64,000 nt of DNA. It comes from a bacterium (GTDB lineage: Bacteria; Bacillota; Clostridia; Lachnospirales; Lachnospiraceae). Of this stretch, positions 26,331 to 35,904 are shown piece by piece; the stretch's first letter is position 1; the number at the start of each line of letters is the position of its first letter. The translations under genes were made by a program, and so were the position numbers. The stretch covers positions 62,001 to 126,000 of the forward strand of contig JAUNJY010000004.1 in the NCBI GenBank assembly GCA_030535455.1. Reading direction: 5' to 3'. The notes under the pieces were generated by a model. The model searched no databases. It was given only the letters and a program-made list of their open reading frames with translations, and had not been told where the DNA came from.

Positions 26331-26358
26331 AAGAGGATGCATATGCATCCTCTTTTTT
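26331..26358 (+). terminator. Distal, functional terminator of the Cys-rich gene
   Basis: A palindrome with arms AAGAGGATGCAT (26331-26354) followed directly by a T run. Confidence 0.85.
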
Positions 26359-26363
26359 CTTTC

Positions 26364-26552
26364 TCACTTTCCTTGCAAATATTGTTTTCTCTCTTTCATT
26401 AAACATTCATAACAATCGTAATCAATTTCATAAATCGTATTTTCTTCAATAATCAACTCATCATTTTCATCATTATTGCATCTAGAGGAATGTTTTGAAT
26501 TATTTCTCAATTCACCTATCTCTTTTAATATATCATAATCTTCTCTAGACAT
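26364..26552 (-). CDS. Small hypothetical protein with Cys motif (62 aa)
   Basis: A 62-residue soluble, acidic protein. AAGGAG lies 8 nt before the ATG. It contains a single Cys near residue 25 and DYDCYECLMKERKQY near the C-terminus; a CxxC pair could bind metal. No family recognised. It is divergent from aroC and converges on the terminator of the Cys-rich gene. Confidence 0.6.
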   Translation of the reverse strand: MSREDYDILKEIGELRNNSKHSSRCNNDENDELIIEENTIYEIDYDCYECLMKERKQYLQGK

Positions 26553-26673
26553 TACGAACGCTCCTTCAAAATAATATTATGTCATTTTTTCACTACAAAT
26601 GACCAAAGTAAATCTTACTTTGTAAAAATATATCTACTTTAGTATATGAAAGAAGAAAAGAACTGCCCCTCAC

Positions 26674-26702
26674 TTGCACGCATTAATTTATTCAGTTATA
26701 AT
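26674..26702 (+). promoter_or_regulatory. aroC promoter
   Basis: TTGCAC (26674-26679), 17-bp spacer, TATAAT (26697-26702), 40 bp before the aroC start. Confidence 0.65.
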
Positions 26703-26742
26703 ACTCCTAAGCTTTTTACTAAAACAAAAGAGGTGACTTTAA

Positions 26743-27846
26743 ATGTCTGGTTCAATATTTGGAAAACAGTTTCAAATCTCAACCTGGGGAGAGTCCCATG
26801 GAAAAGGGATTGGCGTTATTGTAGATGGATGCCCTGCCGGTCTTGCCATCAGTGAAGAGATTATACAGCAGTATTTAAACAGAAGAAAACCTGGTAGCAA
26901 TCCGTATGCTACTCCACGCAAAGAAAGTGATACCGTGCATATCCTGTCCGGCGTATTTGAAGGAAAGACTACCGGTACAAGCATCTGCCTGCTTGTAAAC
27001 AATGAGACGCAGCGTTCTTCTGACTATTCAGAAATAGCATCTTACTATCGTCCAGGTCATGCAGATTATACTTTTGATGCTAAATATGGATTTCGTGATT
27101 ACCGCGGTGGCGGACGCTCTTCCGGACGTGAGACCATTGGAAGAGTTGCTGCCGGTGCCATTGCCATGGAACTTTTAAAACAACTAAAGATTAAAGTAAC
27201 TGCTTATAGTAAATCAATTGGACCAGTTGCCATTAATTATGACAACGCTTCTTTTGACAATATTAGCAAGAGTCCTCTATATATGCCTGATTTAGAAGCT
27301 TCTAAAAAGGCAGAGGCATATCTTAAGGAGCAAATGCATAACTTTGACTCTACCGGAGGCATAATTGAATGTATTGTCACAGGAATGCCTGCTGGGATCG
27401 GGGAACCTGTATTTGAGAAACTAGATGCCAACCTTGCCAAAGCCATTATGTCTATTGGTGCTGTAAAAGGATTTGAAATTGGAGATGGATTTGACGTTGC
27501 GACAAAGAAAGGTTCCGAAAACAATGATGCCTTTGCTTATGATAACGATGGCAACATCATAAAGGAAACCAACCATAGTGGTGGTATCTTAGGCGGTATC
27601 AGTGATGGCAGTGACATCATTCTTCGTGCTGCAATCAAGCCTACGCCAAGCATCTTCCAAACACAGCACACTGTAAATAAATCTGGTGAAAACATTGACA
27701 TCAATATAAAAGGACGTCATGATCCAATTATCGTACCTAGAGCTGTTGTCGTAGTAGAGTCTATGGTTGCCTTAACCCTAGTGGACATGCTCTTTGCTAA
27801 CATGTCCTCCCGTATGGACAAACTAAAAGACTTCTATGAACGATAG
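26743..27846 (+). CDS. aroC: Chorismate synthase
   Basis: A 367-aa cytoplasmic enzyme of normal length. It makes chorismate from 5-enolpyruvylshikimate-3-phosphate, the last step of the shikimate pathway, using reduced FMN. The signatures are all present: [12 protein letters not shown] at the N-terminus, [15 protein letters not shown], and [16 protein letters not shown]. The ATG follows AAAGAGGTGA. It is a lone aro gene with its own promoter and a very long hairpin terminator. Confidence 0.97.
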   Translation: MSGSIFGKQFQISTWGESHGKGIGVIVDGCPAGLAISEEIIQQYLNRRKPGSNPYATPRKESDTVHILSGVFEGKTTGTSICLLVNNETQRSSDYSEIASYYRPGHADYTFDAKYGFRDYRGGGRSSGRETIGRVAAGAIAMELLKQLKIKVTAYSKSIGPVAINYDNASFDNISKSPLYMPDLEASKKAEAYLKEQMHNFDSTGGIIECIVTGMPAGIGEPVFEKLDANLAKAIMSIGAVKGFEIGDGFDVATKKGSENNDAFAYDNDGNIIKETNHSGGILGGISDGSDIILRAAIKPTPSIFQTQHTVNKSGENIDINIKGRHDPIIVPRAVVVVESMVALTLVDMLFANMSSRMDKLKDFYER

Positions 27847-27903
27847 GCTTTTACATTGCTATCTAAATTAAGGCTTTTCATTAAAATAGTCTCAGTCTAA
27901 AGT

Positions 27904-28025
27904 AAAAGAAATGGAGGTTCCTAACCATACTGCTTGTACTTCCTCTACCTCTACAGTGATACTGAAATATTCACTGTAAAGGTAGCTAAAGAACAATAGT
28001 ATGGTAGGAAGCCTCCATTTCTTTT
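27904..28025. terminator. 122-bp long-hairpin terminator between aroC and potD
   Basis: Outer arms of about 30 bp, beginning AAAAGAAATGGAGG on the left (27904) and ending CCTCCATTTCTTTT on the right, pair almost perfectly. A second stem CTACC..TACAGTGA/TTCACTGTA..GGTAG lies inside. T runs on both strands make it bidirectional for convergent aroC and potD. Confidence 0.75.
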
Positions 28026-28086
28026 TCAATACACTACAACTATTTAAATGCAAAGTCGTTCAATAACTCCAGTGCAAAAGCCCCTA

Positions 28087-29130
28087 TTACTTAGACTTAA
28101 CTTCGGTCCAAGATTTTTGGAATAGCTTATCGCCTTCTTTGCCTAGATATTTGTAAGTTTCACAACGATCCATAATGTCTTGACCTGGGAAAAGGACTTC
28201 ACTTTCTTTGATTTCCTCATCCTCAATTAATTCTTGTGCTGCCACATTTGGAGTAGAATATGTGATATATTCAAAGTTCTGTAATGCAATGTCCGGTCTG
28301 CATAAGAAATTAATCCATTTCTCTGCATTCTCCTTGTTTTCTGCATTTTCAGGAATAACCCAGGAGTCAATCCAGATGTTTGAACCTTCTTCAGGAACTA
28401 CATATTCTAAATCTTCATTTTCTTCTTGAGTATATAGCACTTCACCAGAATAAATAATGCCGATGGCTGCTTCATTACCGATCATCTTATCACGAATCTG
28501 GTCAACAAAATATCCCTGTACCAGGCTCTTTTGCTGTTTTAGCAATTCCGTAGCCTGTTTCACTTCTTCTTCATTGGTAGAATTTAATGAATGGCCCTGA
28601 TATTTTAATGCAATACCAAGAGCATCACGGATACTGTTCATCATAAGGATGTTTCCCTTATATTTCTCATCAAAGATGGCAGACCAGCTTGTAATTGGCT
28701 CATCTACCATTGTCTTGTTATAAAGGATACCAACAGTTCCCCAAGTATATGGTACCGAATATTTATTACCCGGATCAAAATACTCTGCTTGCTTTAAATA
28801 ACTCTCTCCAATATTCTTAATGTTTGGAACGTTATTAAAATCTATTTCCTGAAGCAGGCCTTCCTGAATCATATGTTCAACCATATAATCGGATGGACAG
28901 ACTGCATCATAACTTACGGCACCGGAACGGATCTTGGAATACATATCTTCATTTTCTTCAAACTCGTCATATAGTACTCGAAGCCCTGTTTCTTCTTCAA
29001 ATTGAGTAATGACATCAGGATCTATATATTCGCCCCAGTTAAATACGTATAGGTCGTATTTCTGGCCACATCCTGAAAGCATTCCCACTGTCATGGCGCA
29101 TAATAAAAGTAATGCTGTAAAACGTTTCAT
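28087..29130 (-). CDS. potD: Spermidine/putrescine-binding lipoprotein
   Basis: A 347-aa polyamine receptor. The lipobox is GMLSGC (Cys21), then LYVFNWGEYIDPDVI, the start of mature PotD proteins. It has AVCPSDYMVEHMI and PYTWGTVGILYN, family blocks around the polyamine site. It is the last gene of the operon and overlaps the potC stop by one base. Located on the outer membrane face of the cell, it delivers polyamine to PotBC. Confidence 0.95.
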   Translation of the reverse strand: MKRFTALLLLCAMTVGMLSGCGQKYDLYVFNWGEYIDPDVITQFEEETGLRVLYDEFEENEDMYSKIRSGAVSYDAVCPSDYMVEHMIQEGLLQEIDFNNVPNIKNIGESYLKQAEYFDPGNKYSVPYTWGTVGILYNKTMVDEPITSWSAIFDEKYKGNILMMNSIRDALGIALKYQGHSLNSTNEEEVKQATELLKQQKSLVQGYFVDQIRDKMIGNEAAIGIIYSGEVLYTQEENEDLEYVVPEEGSNIWIDSWVIPENAENKENAEKWINFLCRPDIALQNFEYITYSTPNVAAQELIEDEEIKESEVLFPGQDIMDRCETYKYLGKEGDKLFQKSWTEVKSK

Positions 29131-29924
29131 TACGCCTTCTCCTTCACATCTGACTTTCTATTAATGATAATTAATAGGATTAATACTGCTACAAACATAA
29201 GCGTTGACAATGCATAAATCTCTGGCTTGATACCTTTACGCACTTCAGTATAGATCTTTGTTGATAGTGTATCAATTCCTGGTCCTGTCGTGAAATACGT
29301 AATTGTGAAATCATCAAGTGACATGGTAAATGCCAATAGGAATCCGGAAAGAATTCCAGGGAAGATTTCCGGCAAGATTACTTTATAAAAGGCATAGATT
29401 GGAGAAGCTCCAAGATCAAGTGCTGCCTCATAAGTATTTTTATTAATTTGTCTAAGCTTAGGCATAACGCTTAAGATTACATACGGAATATTAAACGTTA
29501 TATGTGCAAGAAGCACGGTTCCGAAACCAAGTCGGATTCTTGTATGGAAAAATAGGTTCATTGCAATAAATAATAACATTAAAGAAATACCTGTTACGAT
29601 ATCCGCATTTAACATTGGGATGTTCGTTACTGCCATTAAAAGGGCTCTTGGTTTCTTCTTCATGGAATTCATTGCGATGGATGCCATCGTTCCTAAAATA
29701 ACTGCAACCAGTGCAGATACAAATGCAATAATAAGTGTTGTATATAGGGCACTTAAGATGTCCTGATTGGAAAATAATTCTTTATACCATTTTAATGTGA
29801 AGCCACCCCATTTTGCACGGGATTTGGACGCATTAAAGGATAGTACGATTAATGTTACGATTGGTGCGTATAAAAAGATCAACATGATCATCAGATACGC
29901 ACGTCTTGATATTTTTCTTACCAT
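29130..29924 (-). CDS. potC: Spermidine/putrescine ABC permease
   Basis: A 264-aa permease with six membrane segments. The EAA loop is YEAALDLGASPIYAFYKVILPEIFPG, followed by AFTMSLDDFTITYFTTGPG, typical of PotC. It overlaps the potB end by 7 bp and so is translationally coupled. Confidence 0.95.
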   Translation of the reverse strand: MVRKISRRAYLMIMLIFLYAPIVTLIVLSFNASKSRAKWGGFTLKWYKELFSNQDILSALYTTLIIAFVSALVAVILGTMASIAMNSMKKKPRALLMAVTNIPMLNADIVTGISLMLLFIAMNLFFHTRIRLGFGTVLLAHITFNIPYVILSVMPKLRQINKNTYEAALDLGASPIYAFYKVILPEIFPGILSGFLLAFTMSLDDFTITYFTTGPGIDTLSTKIYTEVRKGIKPEIYALSTLMFVAVLILLIIINRKSDVKEKA

Positions 29925-30742
29925 ACGTTTGTACCCTCCATGTCTTTATCGTATTTTGCTATAAATGCCATACTGATTATGATAAATACCATTAACACGA
30001 TGGACAATCCGGAACCTGTATTCCAGTCGTATTTGAACTTGAATTCCTGTTCAATTACGTTACCAATCAGATGGACTTTACCACCACCGAGTAAGTCGGA
30101 AATAACGAATGTCGTTAAGGATGGCACGAATACCATGGTAATTCCACTGATTACCCCTGGCATACTAAGTGGGAAAATGACCTTTTTAAATGTCTGATAA
30201 CCATTTGCCCCTAAATCTCTTGCTGCATTGATTACGTTATCATCAATCTTTTCTAAAGTATTGTAAATAGGCAATACCATAAATGGTAAGAAGTTATATA
30301 CCATACCTAAGATAATCGCATATGGCGTATTGATAATATGAATTTTTGGCAAGTGCATCGTTGTAAGTATCGTATTGATTACACCATTGTTTTCAAGCAA
30401 TGTCTGCCAAGAAATCGTACGTAATAAGAAGTTCATCCACATTGGAAGAATGAAAATGAAGATAATAAAGCTTGAACTCTTTAACTTTGCATTTTTCAAA
30501 ATCATTGCAAGTGGATATGCAAGCAATAAGCAGATGATGGTACTGATACCGCTTAAAATCAAGGAGTATACAAGTGCCTTTAAGTTAATAGGATCAAACA
30601 TCAAGCTAATATTGTCTAGAGTAAATGCTCCGTCAATATCTGTTAAACCATAGTATAATACGATAAGTAGAGGGATAATAATAAACGCAGCCGACCATAC
30701 AATGTATGGAAATGCAAGATAGCGTTTCTTATTGTTCATCAC
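29918..30742 (-). CDS. potB: Spermidine/putrescine ABC permease
   Basis: A 274-aa permease with six membrane segments. The EAA loop is [26 protein letters not shown], then [19 protein letters not shown], a PotB hallmark. It overlaps the potA end by 14 bp. Confidence 0.95.
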   Translation of the reverse strand: MMNNKKRYLAFPYIVWSAAFIIIPLLIVLYYGLTDIDGAFTLDNISLMFDPINLKALVYSLILSGISTIICLLLAYPLAMILKNAKLKSSSFIIFIFILPMWMNFLLRTISWQTLLENNGVINTILTTMHLPKIHIINTPYAIILGMVYNFLPFMVLPIYNTLEKIDDNVINAARDLGANGYQTFKKVIFPLSMPGVISGITMVFVPSLTTFVISDLLGGGKVHLIGNVIEQEFKFKYDWNTGSGLSIVLMVFIIISMAFIAKYDKDMEGTNVW

Positions 30743-31805
30743 TGATCACCGCCTCTTCATCTTCAGACTGTGGTTTCTGCATGATCTGAATATCAAATGG
30801 ATCCACCTTGATACCTACCATTGCCCCTACCGGACTAAGGTCTGTACTATGAACTAACCATTCATGACCATTTGCAAGTACTTCCATTTCATAATGAACG
30901 CCTTTAAAAATTAAGGATGTAACAACTCCTGTAAGTGTTCCCTCTTTTGGATCTACCAAATCGATATCTTCCGGACGGATTACAACATCAACCGGCTTAT
31001 TCTTTCCAAATCCTTTATCAACACACTTAAATTTCTTTCCGAAGATTTCAACTACTTCATCTTCAATAAAAGTACCATGTACAATGTTGCTTTCTCCAAT
31101 AAAGTCTGCTACGAACGCATTTTGTGGTTCATTGTAGATATCTTCCGGAGAACCAATCTGTTGGATATACCCTTGGTTCATAACTACGATGGAATCTGAC
31201 ATAGTTAATGCTTCTTCTTGATCGTGTGTTACATAGATAAATGTAATTCCTAGTTCATTTTTTAAACGAATTAATTCATATTGCATATCTTGTCGTAACT
31301 TTAAATCCAAAGCCCCTAGCGGCTCATCTAATAATAAAAGTTTTGGCTCATTTACAATTGCTCTTGCAATGGCAATACGCTGTTGCTGTCCACCACTTAG
31401 ACTGTCTACCGAGCGATTTTCAAATCCATCAAGATTTACTAACTTTAATGCATAGGAAATCTTATCTTTGATATACTGTTTACTTTTGTTTTTAATCTTT
31501 AAACCAAACGCTATGTTCTCAGCAATACTCATATGTGTGAATAACGCATACTTTTGAAATACTGTATTTAACTGACGTTCGTTAGGAGGAAGCTTTGTAA
31601 TGTCTGCCCCATCAAAAACTACCTTACCTTTATCTGGTGTTTCAAAACCGCCAATAATTCTTAATGTTGTCGTCTTACCACAACCACTTGGTCCTAATAA
31701 CGTTAAAAATTCATTTTCTTTTACATATAAATTTAAGTCATCTAAAATGACGTTTTCGCCATACGCTTTTGTTATATTTGATAAATCAACTAATTTCTTT
31801 GACAT
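30729..31805 (-). CDS. potA: Spermidine/putrescine ABC transporter ATPase
   Basis: A 358-aa ATPase. Walker A is GPSGCGKTT, signature [14 protein letters not shown], Walker [13 protein letters not shown] and the switch His THDQEEA. A C-terminal TOBE domain follows from about residue 270. It energises PotBC from the cytoplasm. It is 21 bp downstream of the regulator gene. Confidence 0.96.
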   Translation of the reverse strand: MSKKLVDLSNITKAYGENVILDDLNLYVKENEFLTLLGPSGCGKTTTLRIIGGFETPDKGKVVFDGADITKLPPNERQLNTVFQKYALFTHMSIAENIAFGLKIKNKSKQYIKDKISYALKLVNLDGFENRSVDSLSGGQQQRIAIARAIVNEPKLLLLDEPLGALDLKLRQDMQYELIRLKNELGITFIYVTHDQEEALTMSDSIVVMNQGYIQQIGSPEDIYNEPQNAFVADFIGESNIVHGTFIEDEVVEIFGKKFKCVDKGFGKNKPVDVVIRPEDIDLVDPKEGTLTGVVTSLIFKGVHYEMEVLANGHEWLVHSTDLSPVGAMVGIKVDPFDIQIMQKPQSEDEEAVISDEQ

Positions 31806-31826
31806 AATTGCTCGATATTCCCTTCT

Positions 31827-32366
31827 TTAAAAACTTGGAGGTGTCGATACCCAGATTAGACTGGCACCCGTTTTTCCTACTGCCTGTAAATAATGCTTTT
31901 TATTTGGTGTAAAATAGAAAGACTCGCCTTTCTTTGCCTTGTAACTTGTATTACCAAGTATTATCTTAATGGTCCCGCTTAATACATATCCAAATTCTTC
32001 TCCCTCATGTGGGTTGTCAGGGTATGTAGAGCCTTCTGGTTCAAGCTGCAATAATATCGGTTCCATCATATTCTTTTGTGCATTTGGTATAATCCACTCA
32101 ATTTTATTTTTTAATTCACTATCGATCTTTTCAAAATAATCCGACTTTTTAAATACAACCTGTTCACTGGTCGTATTGCTAAAGAACTCCTCTAAATTAG
32201 TTCCAAGGCACTGTAGGATATCCATTAATGTTGCAATCGATGGACTTGTTAAATCACGCTCTAGCTGAGAGATAAATCCCTTGCTTAATTCAGAACGATC
32301 CGCTAATTCTTCTTGTGTAAGGCCTTTTTGCGTTCGAAGTTCCTTTATTTTGTTTCCGATTTGCAT
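31827..32366 (-). CDS. XRE-cupin transcription regulator of the polyamine operon
   Basis: A 179-aa regulator. Residues 1-65 are a Cro/CI-type helix-turn-helix (LTQEELADRSELSKGFISQLE). Residues 105-175 are a cupin effector domain (HEGEEFGYVLSGTIKIILG). XRE-cupin genes of this type head potABCD operons in many Clostridia and are thought to respond to polyamines, like PuuR. AAGGAG lies 7 nt before the ATG. A palindrome just after the promoter -10 suggests it represses its own operon. Confidence 0.92.
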   Translation of the reverse strand: MQIGNKIKELRTQKGLTQEELADRSELSKGFISQLERDLTSPSIATLMDILQCLGTNLEEFFSNTTSEQVVFKKSDYFEKIDSELKNKIEWIIPNAQKNMMEPILLQLEPEGSTYPDNPHEGEEFGYVLSGTIKIILGNTSYKAKKGESFYFTPNKKHYLQAVGKTGASLIWVSTPPSF

Positions 32367-32481
32367 AAAAAGACTCCTTTTCTTATGTCTTAATTACATT
32401 TCTATTTATAACAGTATTAATAAACAAATGGTTTAGTCCTACTGTTTTCTTCTGAATATTTGTAGTAATAATAAACTTTAT

Positions 32482-32498
32482 GTTTAGTTTTACTAAAC
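32482..32498. promoter_or_regulatory. Probable operator of the XRE-cupin regulator
   Basis: Perfect 7-bp arms GTTTAGT and ACTAAAC with a 3-bp centre, at about +7 to +23 of the predicted transcript. A partial second site (TTTAGTCCTACTG) lies near 32430. Confidence 0.55.
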
Positions 32499-32512
32499 TC
32501 AGAACATAAAAT

Positions 32513-32540
32513 ATTATACACGCATTACTTATGATGTCAA
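32513..32540 (-). promoter_or_regulatory. Promoter of the regulator-potABCD operon
   Basis: Minus-strand TTGACA (32535-32540), 16-bp spacer ending TG, TATAAT (32513-32518). It matches consensus in both boxes, leaving a leader of about 140 nt. Confidence 0.72.
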
Positions 32541-32666
32541 TTAGTTTTATGCATTTTTATTACAAAATATAGTGTACCCTTTATATATTTTTATATGAAC
32601 GAAGAAAATTCTACATATATCCCTCCGTCAAGGCTAGAATACACGCTATAGGAGCCGCCTTCTATT

Positions 32667-32783
32667 CTTGAACAAAGTGCGTGGGACACACACTTTGCAC
32701 GCGCCGAACCTGGTTGCGCATGCGACATTCTCCTCTCAGGTGAGTGCGCATCGTGCGCCCTGTCTTTTCCAGGGCGTTTTTTT
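32667..32783 (+). ncRNA. Family 2 structured repeat, copy 1
   Basis: A 117-bp non-coding unit. It reads as hairpin P1 (AAAGTG...CACTTT), GCGCCGAA, stem P2 (ACCTG/CAGGT) enclosing hairpin P3 (GCG...GCGACATTCTCCT), GAGTGCGCAT and a terminator hairpin (CGCCC/GGGCG) with seven Ts. It is about 95% identical to copy 2. Outer flanks form an 11-bp inverted repeat (GCCTTCTATTC). No ribosome sites fit its reading frames. I cannot name an RNA family. Confidence 0.65.
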
Positions 32784-32820
32784 AATGAATAGAAGGCTGT
32801 TCAGAGAACAGCCTTCGCTT

Positions 32821-32936
32821 CTTGAACAAAGTGTGTGGGACACACACTTTGCACGCGCCGAACCTGGTCGCGCATGCGACATTCTCCTCTCAGGTGAGTG
32901 CGCATCGTACGCCCTGTCTTTTCTAGGGCGTTTTTT
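32821..32936 (+). ncRNA. Family 2 structured repeat, copy 2
   Basis: Same order of elements as copy 1, with a full P3 (TCGC-GCAT-GCGA) and terminator ACGCCC/GGGCGT plus six Ts. It lies antisense to both neighbouring genes. Between copies 1 and 2 is a GAAGGCTGTTC/GAACAGCCTTC hairpin, repeated in altered form after copy 2. Confidence 0.65.
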
Positions 32937-32977
32937 AATGACTAGAAGGCTGTTCGAAGAGCAGCCTTCTAGTCATT
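32937..32977. terminator. 16-bp hairpin after family 2 copy 2
   Basis: Arms AATGACTAGAAGGCTG (32937-32952) and 32962-32977 pair perfectly. T runs lie on both sides. It repeats the GAAGGCTG stem found between copies 1 and 2. Confidence 0.6.
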
Positions 32978-33013
32978 AAAAAAGCCAAATGCTCATATTT
33001 TGAACATTTGGCT
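32978..33013 (-). terminator. Terminator of the first GH25 gene
   Basis: Arms AGCCAAATG (32983-32991) and CATTTGGCT (33005-33013); the A run at 32978-32983 gives the minus-strand U tract, 15 bp after the stop. Confidence 0.8.
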
Positions 33014-33027
33014 CTCTAAAAATATTA

Positions 33028-35655
33028 TTATGTTGTTTTTACACTTGAAATTGCACTATAACTTGAATATGTTGTCTTCCCGTTTACAGTGCGATAGGAA
33101 CGTACTTTATAGTAATACGTTTTTGCTTTTTCTAATCCTGTATTGTTTACAGAAGTACCCGTCTTTGACGTTACTCTTTTATAAGTTCCATTTTTGCTTG
33201 TGGAACGGTATACTTCATATCCTGTTACGTTTTTCTCGGTTGACCATGTCATTGTAACTCTTTGGCTATATCCTTTGATTGAAGTAATCTTAGGAACCGG
33301 CAATGATGTCGTTGCTGTTGTAGATGCTGTTGCTTCAATTGATGCTGTTAGTGTTCTTACACTTGAGATCGTACTATATGCAGAATATGTCGTCTTTCCA
33401 TTTAATGTCTGATAAGATCGAACCTTGTAATAATACAATACATTTTTCTCAAGTCCTGTATTATTGACATAAGCTGCTGACTTTGCTACTACTCGCTTAT
33501 ACGTTCCGTTCTTACTAGTAGAACGATATACTTCATATCCTGTGGCACCACTTACGGTAGACCATGTCATGTAGACACGGTTATCATATCCAGTAATCGC
33601 TGTAATTTTAGGTGCTGAAAGTTTCGCTGGTGCTTTTGCAGTCACTTTTAAAACAGCAGTGTCTTTTGCTTGATACTCAGTCTTACCTACTTTCTTGATT
33701 GCACTTACCTTATAGTAGTATGTCTTATTCTTTGTTAAAGACTTATTTGTATAGCTATTGCCCGTAACAGTTGCAATACTTGTATATTTGCCATTTGAGC
33801 TGGTTGCACGGTATACTTTATAGGAAGTCGCTCCAGATGCTTTTGTCCAAGTTAACTTTATTGAATTATTCGTTACCGTGGCTGCTTTTAAATTAGTTGC
33901 AGATGCCTGAATTGGCGTTGCAGATGCATAGCCGGACAATGCCGACTCAATATCCTTATCTGTTCCTTTTACATAGGCTTTTACTTTATAATATACTGTC
34001 TTTTTATTTGTTAGTCCTGTATTTGTGAAACTTGTGGACGTAGTTGTCTTGATTAATTTATACGTACCATTTTTAGATGTGGATGAGTATAGTTTATATC
34101 CGGTTGCCCCTGTCACTTTTGACCAGCTGACCTTTACAGAATTATAACCATTACTAACCGCCTTAAGTCCTGTTACCTTGTCTACCGTTAGCTTACGGGA
34201 CACAATTGAAGACGTTGCTGTTTCATATACACCATTTAAAGTACGGTATGCTACAACTTTATAATAATTCGTTGCAGTCTGAGATACATTTGTATGAGTA
34301 TAGGACAAATTCTTTGTTGTTGCTATCTTCTTATATGTTCCATTTTGACTTGTGGAATGATAGATTTCATATCCTTCTGCCAAAGACACTTCTCCAAAAC
34401 TAATCTTGATTGAAGTGGAAGATGCCATTTCTGTCGTCACAGTTGGTGCTGTTAAGGCCAATGTGTTAATAATGACACTTTGTCCCTTTATAACCTGACT
34501 GGATACATTATATGTTGGATTTTGTTTTATAAGTTCCTCTGCTGTAATTCCAAACTTTGTTGCAATTGTCTTGATCGTGTCGCGATCCCCTGCAACATAT
34601 CTTTGCTGATCCTTTTTTAAATCTACGTATACAATACCTGTTGTTGTTTCGTCCAGGTCAAGTTCATAGTTCATATCAACATAACCTGAAATTCCGTTTA
34701 CGCTTCCACGTTCAGAATATTGCCAAAATCTTGTATAGTGATTGTAGTAAGGACACTTATTTTTATCACTTTCACTCTTAAAATGATAATTTCCCTTGTA
34801 TGGATAGTAGTAATCAGATGTTGCGTAATGTGGAATCCACCAGTCATACATTGATAATTCACTCATATTTAGTTTTCTTGTTGAGAAATTATCACCTGTA
34901 TACAATACAGTTTCAAGACCTGCTTTTTGGATTACGTCAGCAAATGCCTTTACAAAGCTTGTACATGTTGCTGCAGATATATCCTTATAGATTGTCTCAT
35001 CTTCAATATCATAACAAACAGGATACGTAATCTTATAATCCTTAATCAGGCCTAATACGAATTCTGCTTCCTTTTTAGCCATATCTACTGTTGTTGCAGT
35101 ACTGTAGATATATACACCAACTGGAATTCCATTCTTAATTGCGCCTTCAATATTTTGCTGATATTTCTTTTCTGATGCAGTACTTGGACCATAAGCTACT
35201 CGCACGATGGCAAAGTCTATACCATCTGCTTTAACTTTTTCCCAGTTAATGTCCCCTTGCCATTTTGACACATCGATCCCGATGCTATTGGATCTTTCCT
35301 TAATGACTCCTGATGATACGCCTTCTACTCTAGAACCATTCTTTACAGTGTAGGAAGCCACTTTGAAATAATAGTACGTATCGGTATCTAGGTTATCAAA
35401 GATTACAGAAGTATCTACAATGGAAGATACTAATTCATAGGTTCCATTCTGTGTCTTTGAATAGTAAATGTTATACCCTGCTGCACCACTAACCTTCTCC
35501 CATGAAAGCTTAATCGTATTCATTGCAGGATGCGTTGCTTTTACGTCAATTGTTGACGCAGCCTTCGCAGTTGTGGATCCATATCCAAATACGGAACCTA
35601 CAAGCAGCACCATAAGAAATAAAGATGCCAGAATTCTTGCTTTGCATTTTTTCAT
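33028..35655 (-). CDS. Secreted GH25 lysozyme with LysM and six FN3-like domains
   Basis: An 875-aa secreted cell-wall hydrolase. The signal peptide (1 to about 32) ends near TTAKA. Order: FN3-like domain (about 35-120); GH25 muramidase (about 125-345) with IGIDVSKWQGDINW and acidic pair in YDIEDE; LysM (about 350-400, AGDRDTIKTIATKFGITAEE); then five FN3-like domains to the end, each with STSKNGTYK and YYYKVR motifs. It should bind and cleave peptidoglycan glycan strands outside the cell. A paralogue lies immediately upstream. The repeated FN3 units differ enough to be stable but could recombine. Confidence 0.93.
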   Translation of the reverse strand: MKKCKARILASLFLMVLLVGSVFGYGSTTAKAASTIDVKATHPAMNTIKLSWEKVSGAAGYNIYYSKTQNGTYELVSSIVDTSVIFDNLDTDTYYYFKVASYTVKNGSRVEGVSSGVIKERSNSIGIDVSKWQGDINWEKVKADGIDFAIVRVAYGPSTASEKKYQQNIEGAIKNGIPVGVYIYSTATTVDMAKKEAEFVLGLIKDYKITYPVCYDIEDETIYKDISAATCTSFVKAFADVIQKAGLETVLYTGDNFSTRKLNMSELSMYDWWIPHYATSDYYYPYKGNYHFKSESDKNKCPYYNHYTRFWQYSERGSVNGISGYVDMNYELDLDETTTGIVYVDLKKDQQRYVAGDRDTIKTIATKFGITAEELIKQNPTYNVSSQVIKGQSVIINTLALTAPTVTTEMASSTSIKISFGEVSLAEGYEIYHSTSQNGTYKKIATTKNLSYTHTNVSQTATNYYKVVAYRTLNGVYETATSSIVSRKLTVDKVTGLKAVSNGYNSVKVSWSKVTGATGYKLYSSTSKNGTYKLIKTTTSTSFTNTGLTNKKTVYYKVKAYVKGTDKDIESALSGYASATPIQASATNLKAATVTNNSIKLTWTKASGATSYKVYRATSSNGKYTSIATVTGNSYTNKSLTKNKTYYYKVSAIKKVGKTEYQAKDTAVLKVTAKAPAKLSAPKITAITGYDNRVYMTWSTVSGATGYEVYRSTSKNGTYKRVVAKSAAYVNNTGLEKNVLYYYKVRSYQTLNGKTTYSAYSTISSVRTLTASIEATASTTATTSLPVPKITSIKGYSQRVTMTWSTEKNVTGYEVYRSTSKNGTYKRVTSKTGTSVNNTGLEKAKTYYYKVRSYRTVNGKTTYSSYSAISSVKTT

Positions 35656-35807
35656 ACTTTCTCTCCTCGTTACATTTATCCTTTTATATAAGAACTATAT
35701 GGTATGACCAAATTAGTTCTCCCCAAAACCCTCAATTACCGAGGGACTTGTTTCTATTTAACGAAACGCCGTCAACGTTTCTTCCTATAATCCCATACGG
35801 GATAAAA
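35656..35807 (-). other. Leader region of the first GH25 gene
   Basis: Contains minus-strand hairpin CCCTC/GAGGG (35729-35745) followed by TTTT and an inverted repeat GAAACG/CGTTTC (35762-35780). I looked for c-di-GMP and c-di-AMP riboswitch cores and could not recognise either. An attenuator is possible. Confidence 0.3.
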
Positions 35808-35894
35808 AAAAGACATAGTTTATTATTATATCGTCAATATTCCCCAAAAAATTTATAGGGATTTTTGTGTATAATATTGGTAACTATGTCTTTT
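35808..35894 (-). terminator. Long-hairpin terminator of the second GH25 gene
   Basis: Arms AAAAGACATAGTT (35808-35820) and AACTATGTCTTTT (35882-35894) enclose a further AT-rich paired region with CCC/GGG. The A run at 35803-35810 gives a U tract on the minus strand. Confidence 0.75.
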
Positions 35895-35904
35895 CTGTAT
35901 TGGT

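Noticed and set aside
32668-32979. 103-aa open frame through the family 2 copies
   Set aside because: It reads through the repeat units and their terminator hairpins, has no ribosome site and resembles no protein. The repeats explain it.
35656-35807. c-di-GMP or c-di-AMP riboswitch before the GH25 gene
   Set aside because: Only short inverted repeats are present; the conserved cores of either class could not be recognised.
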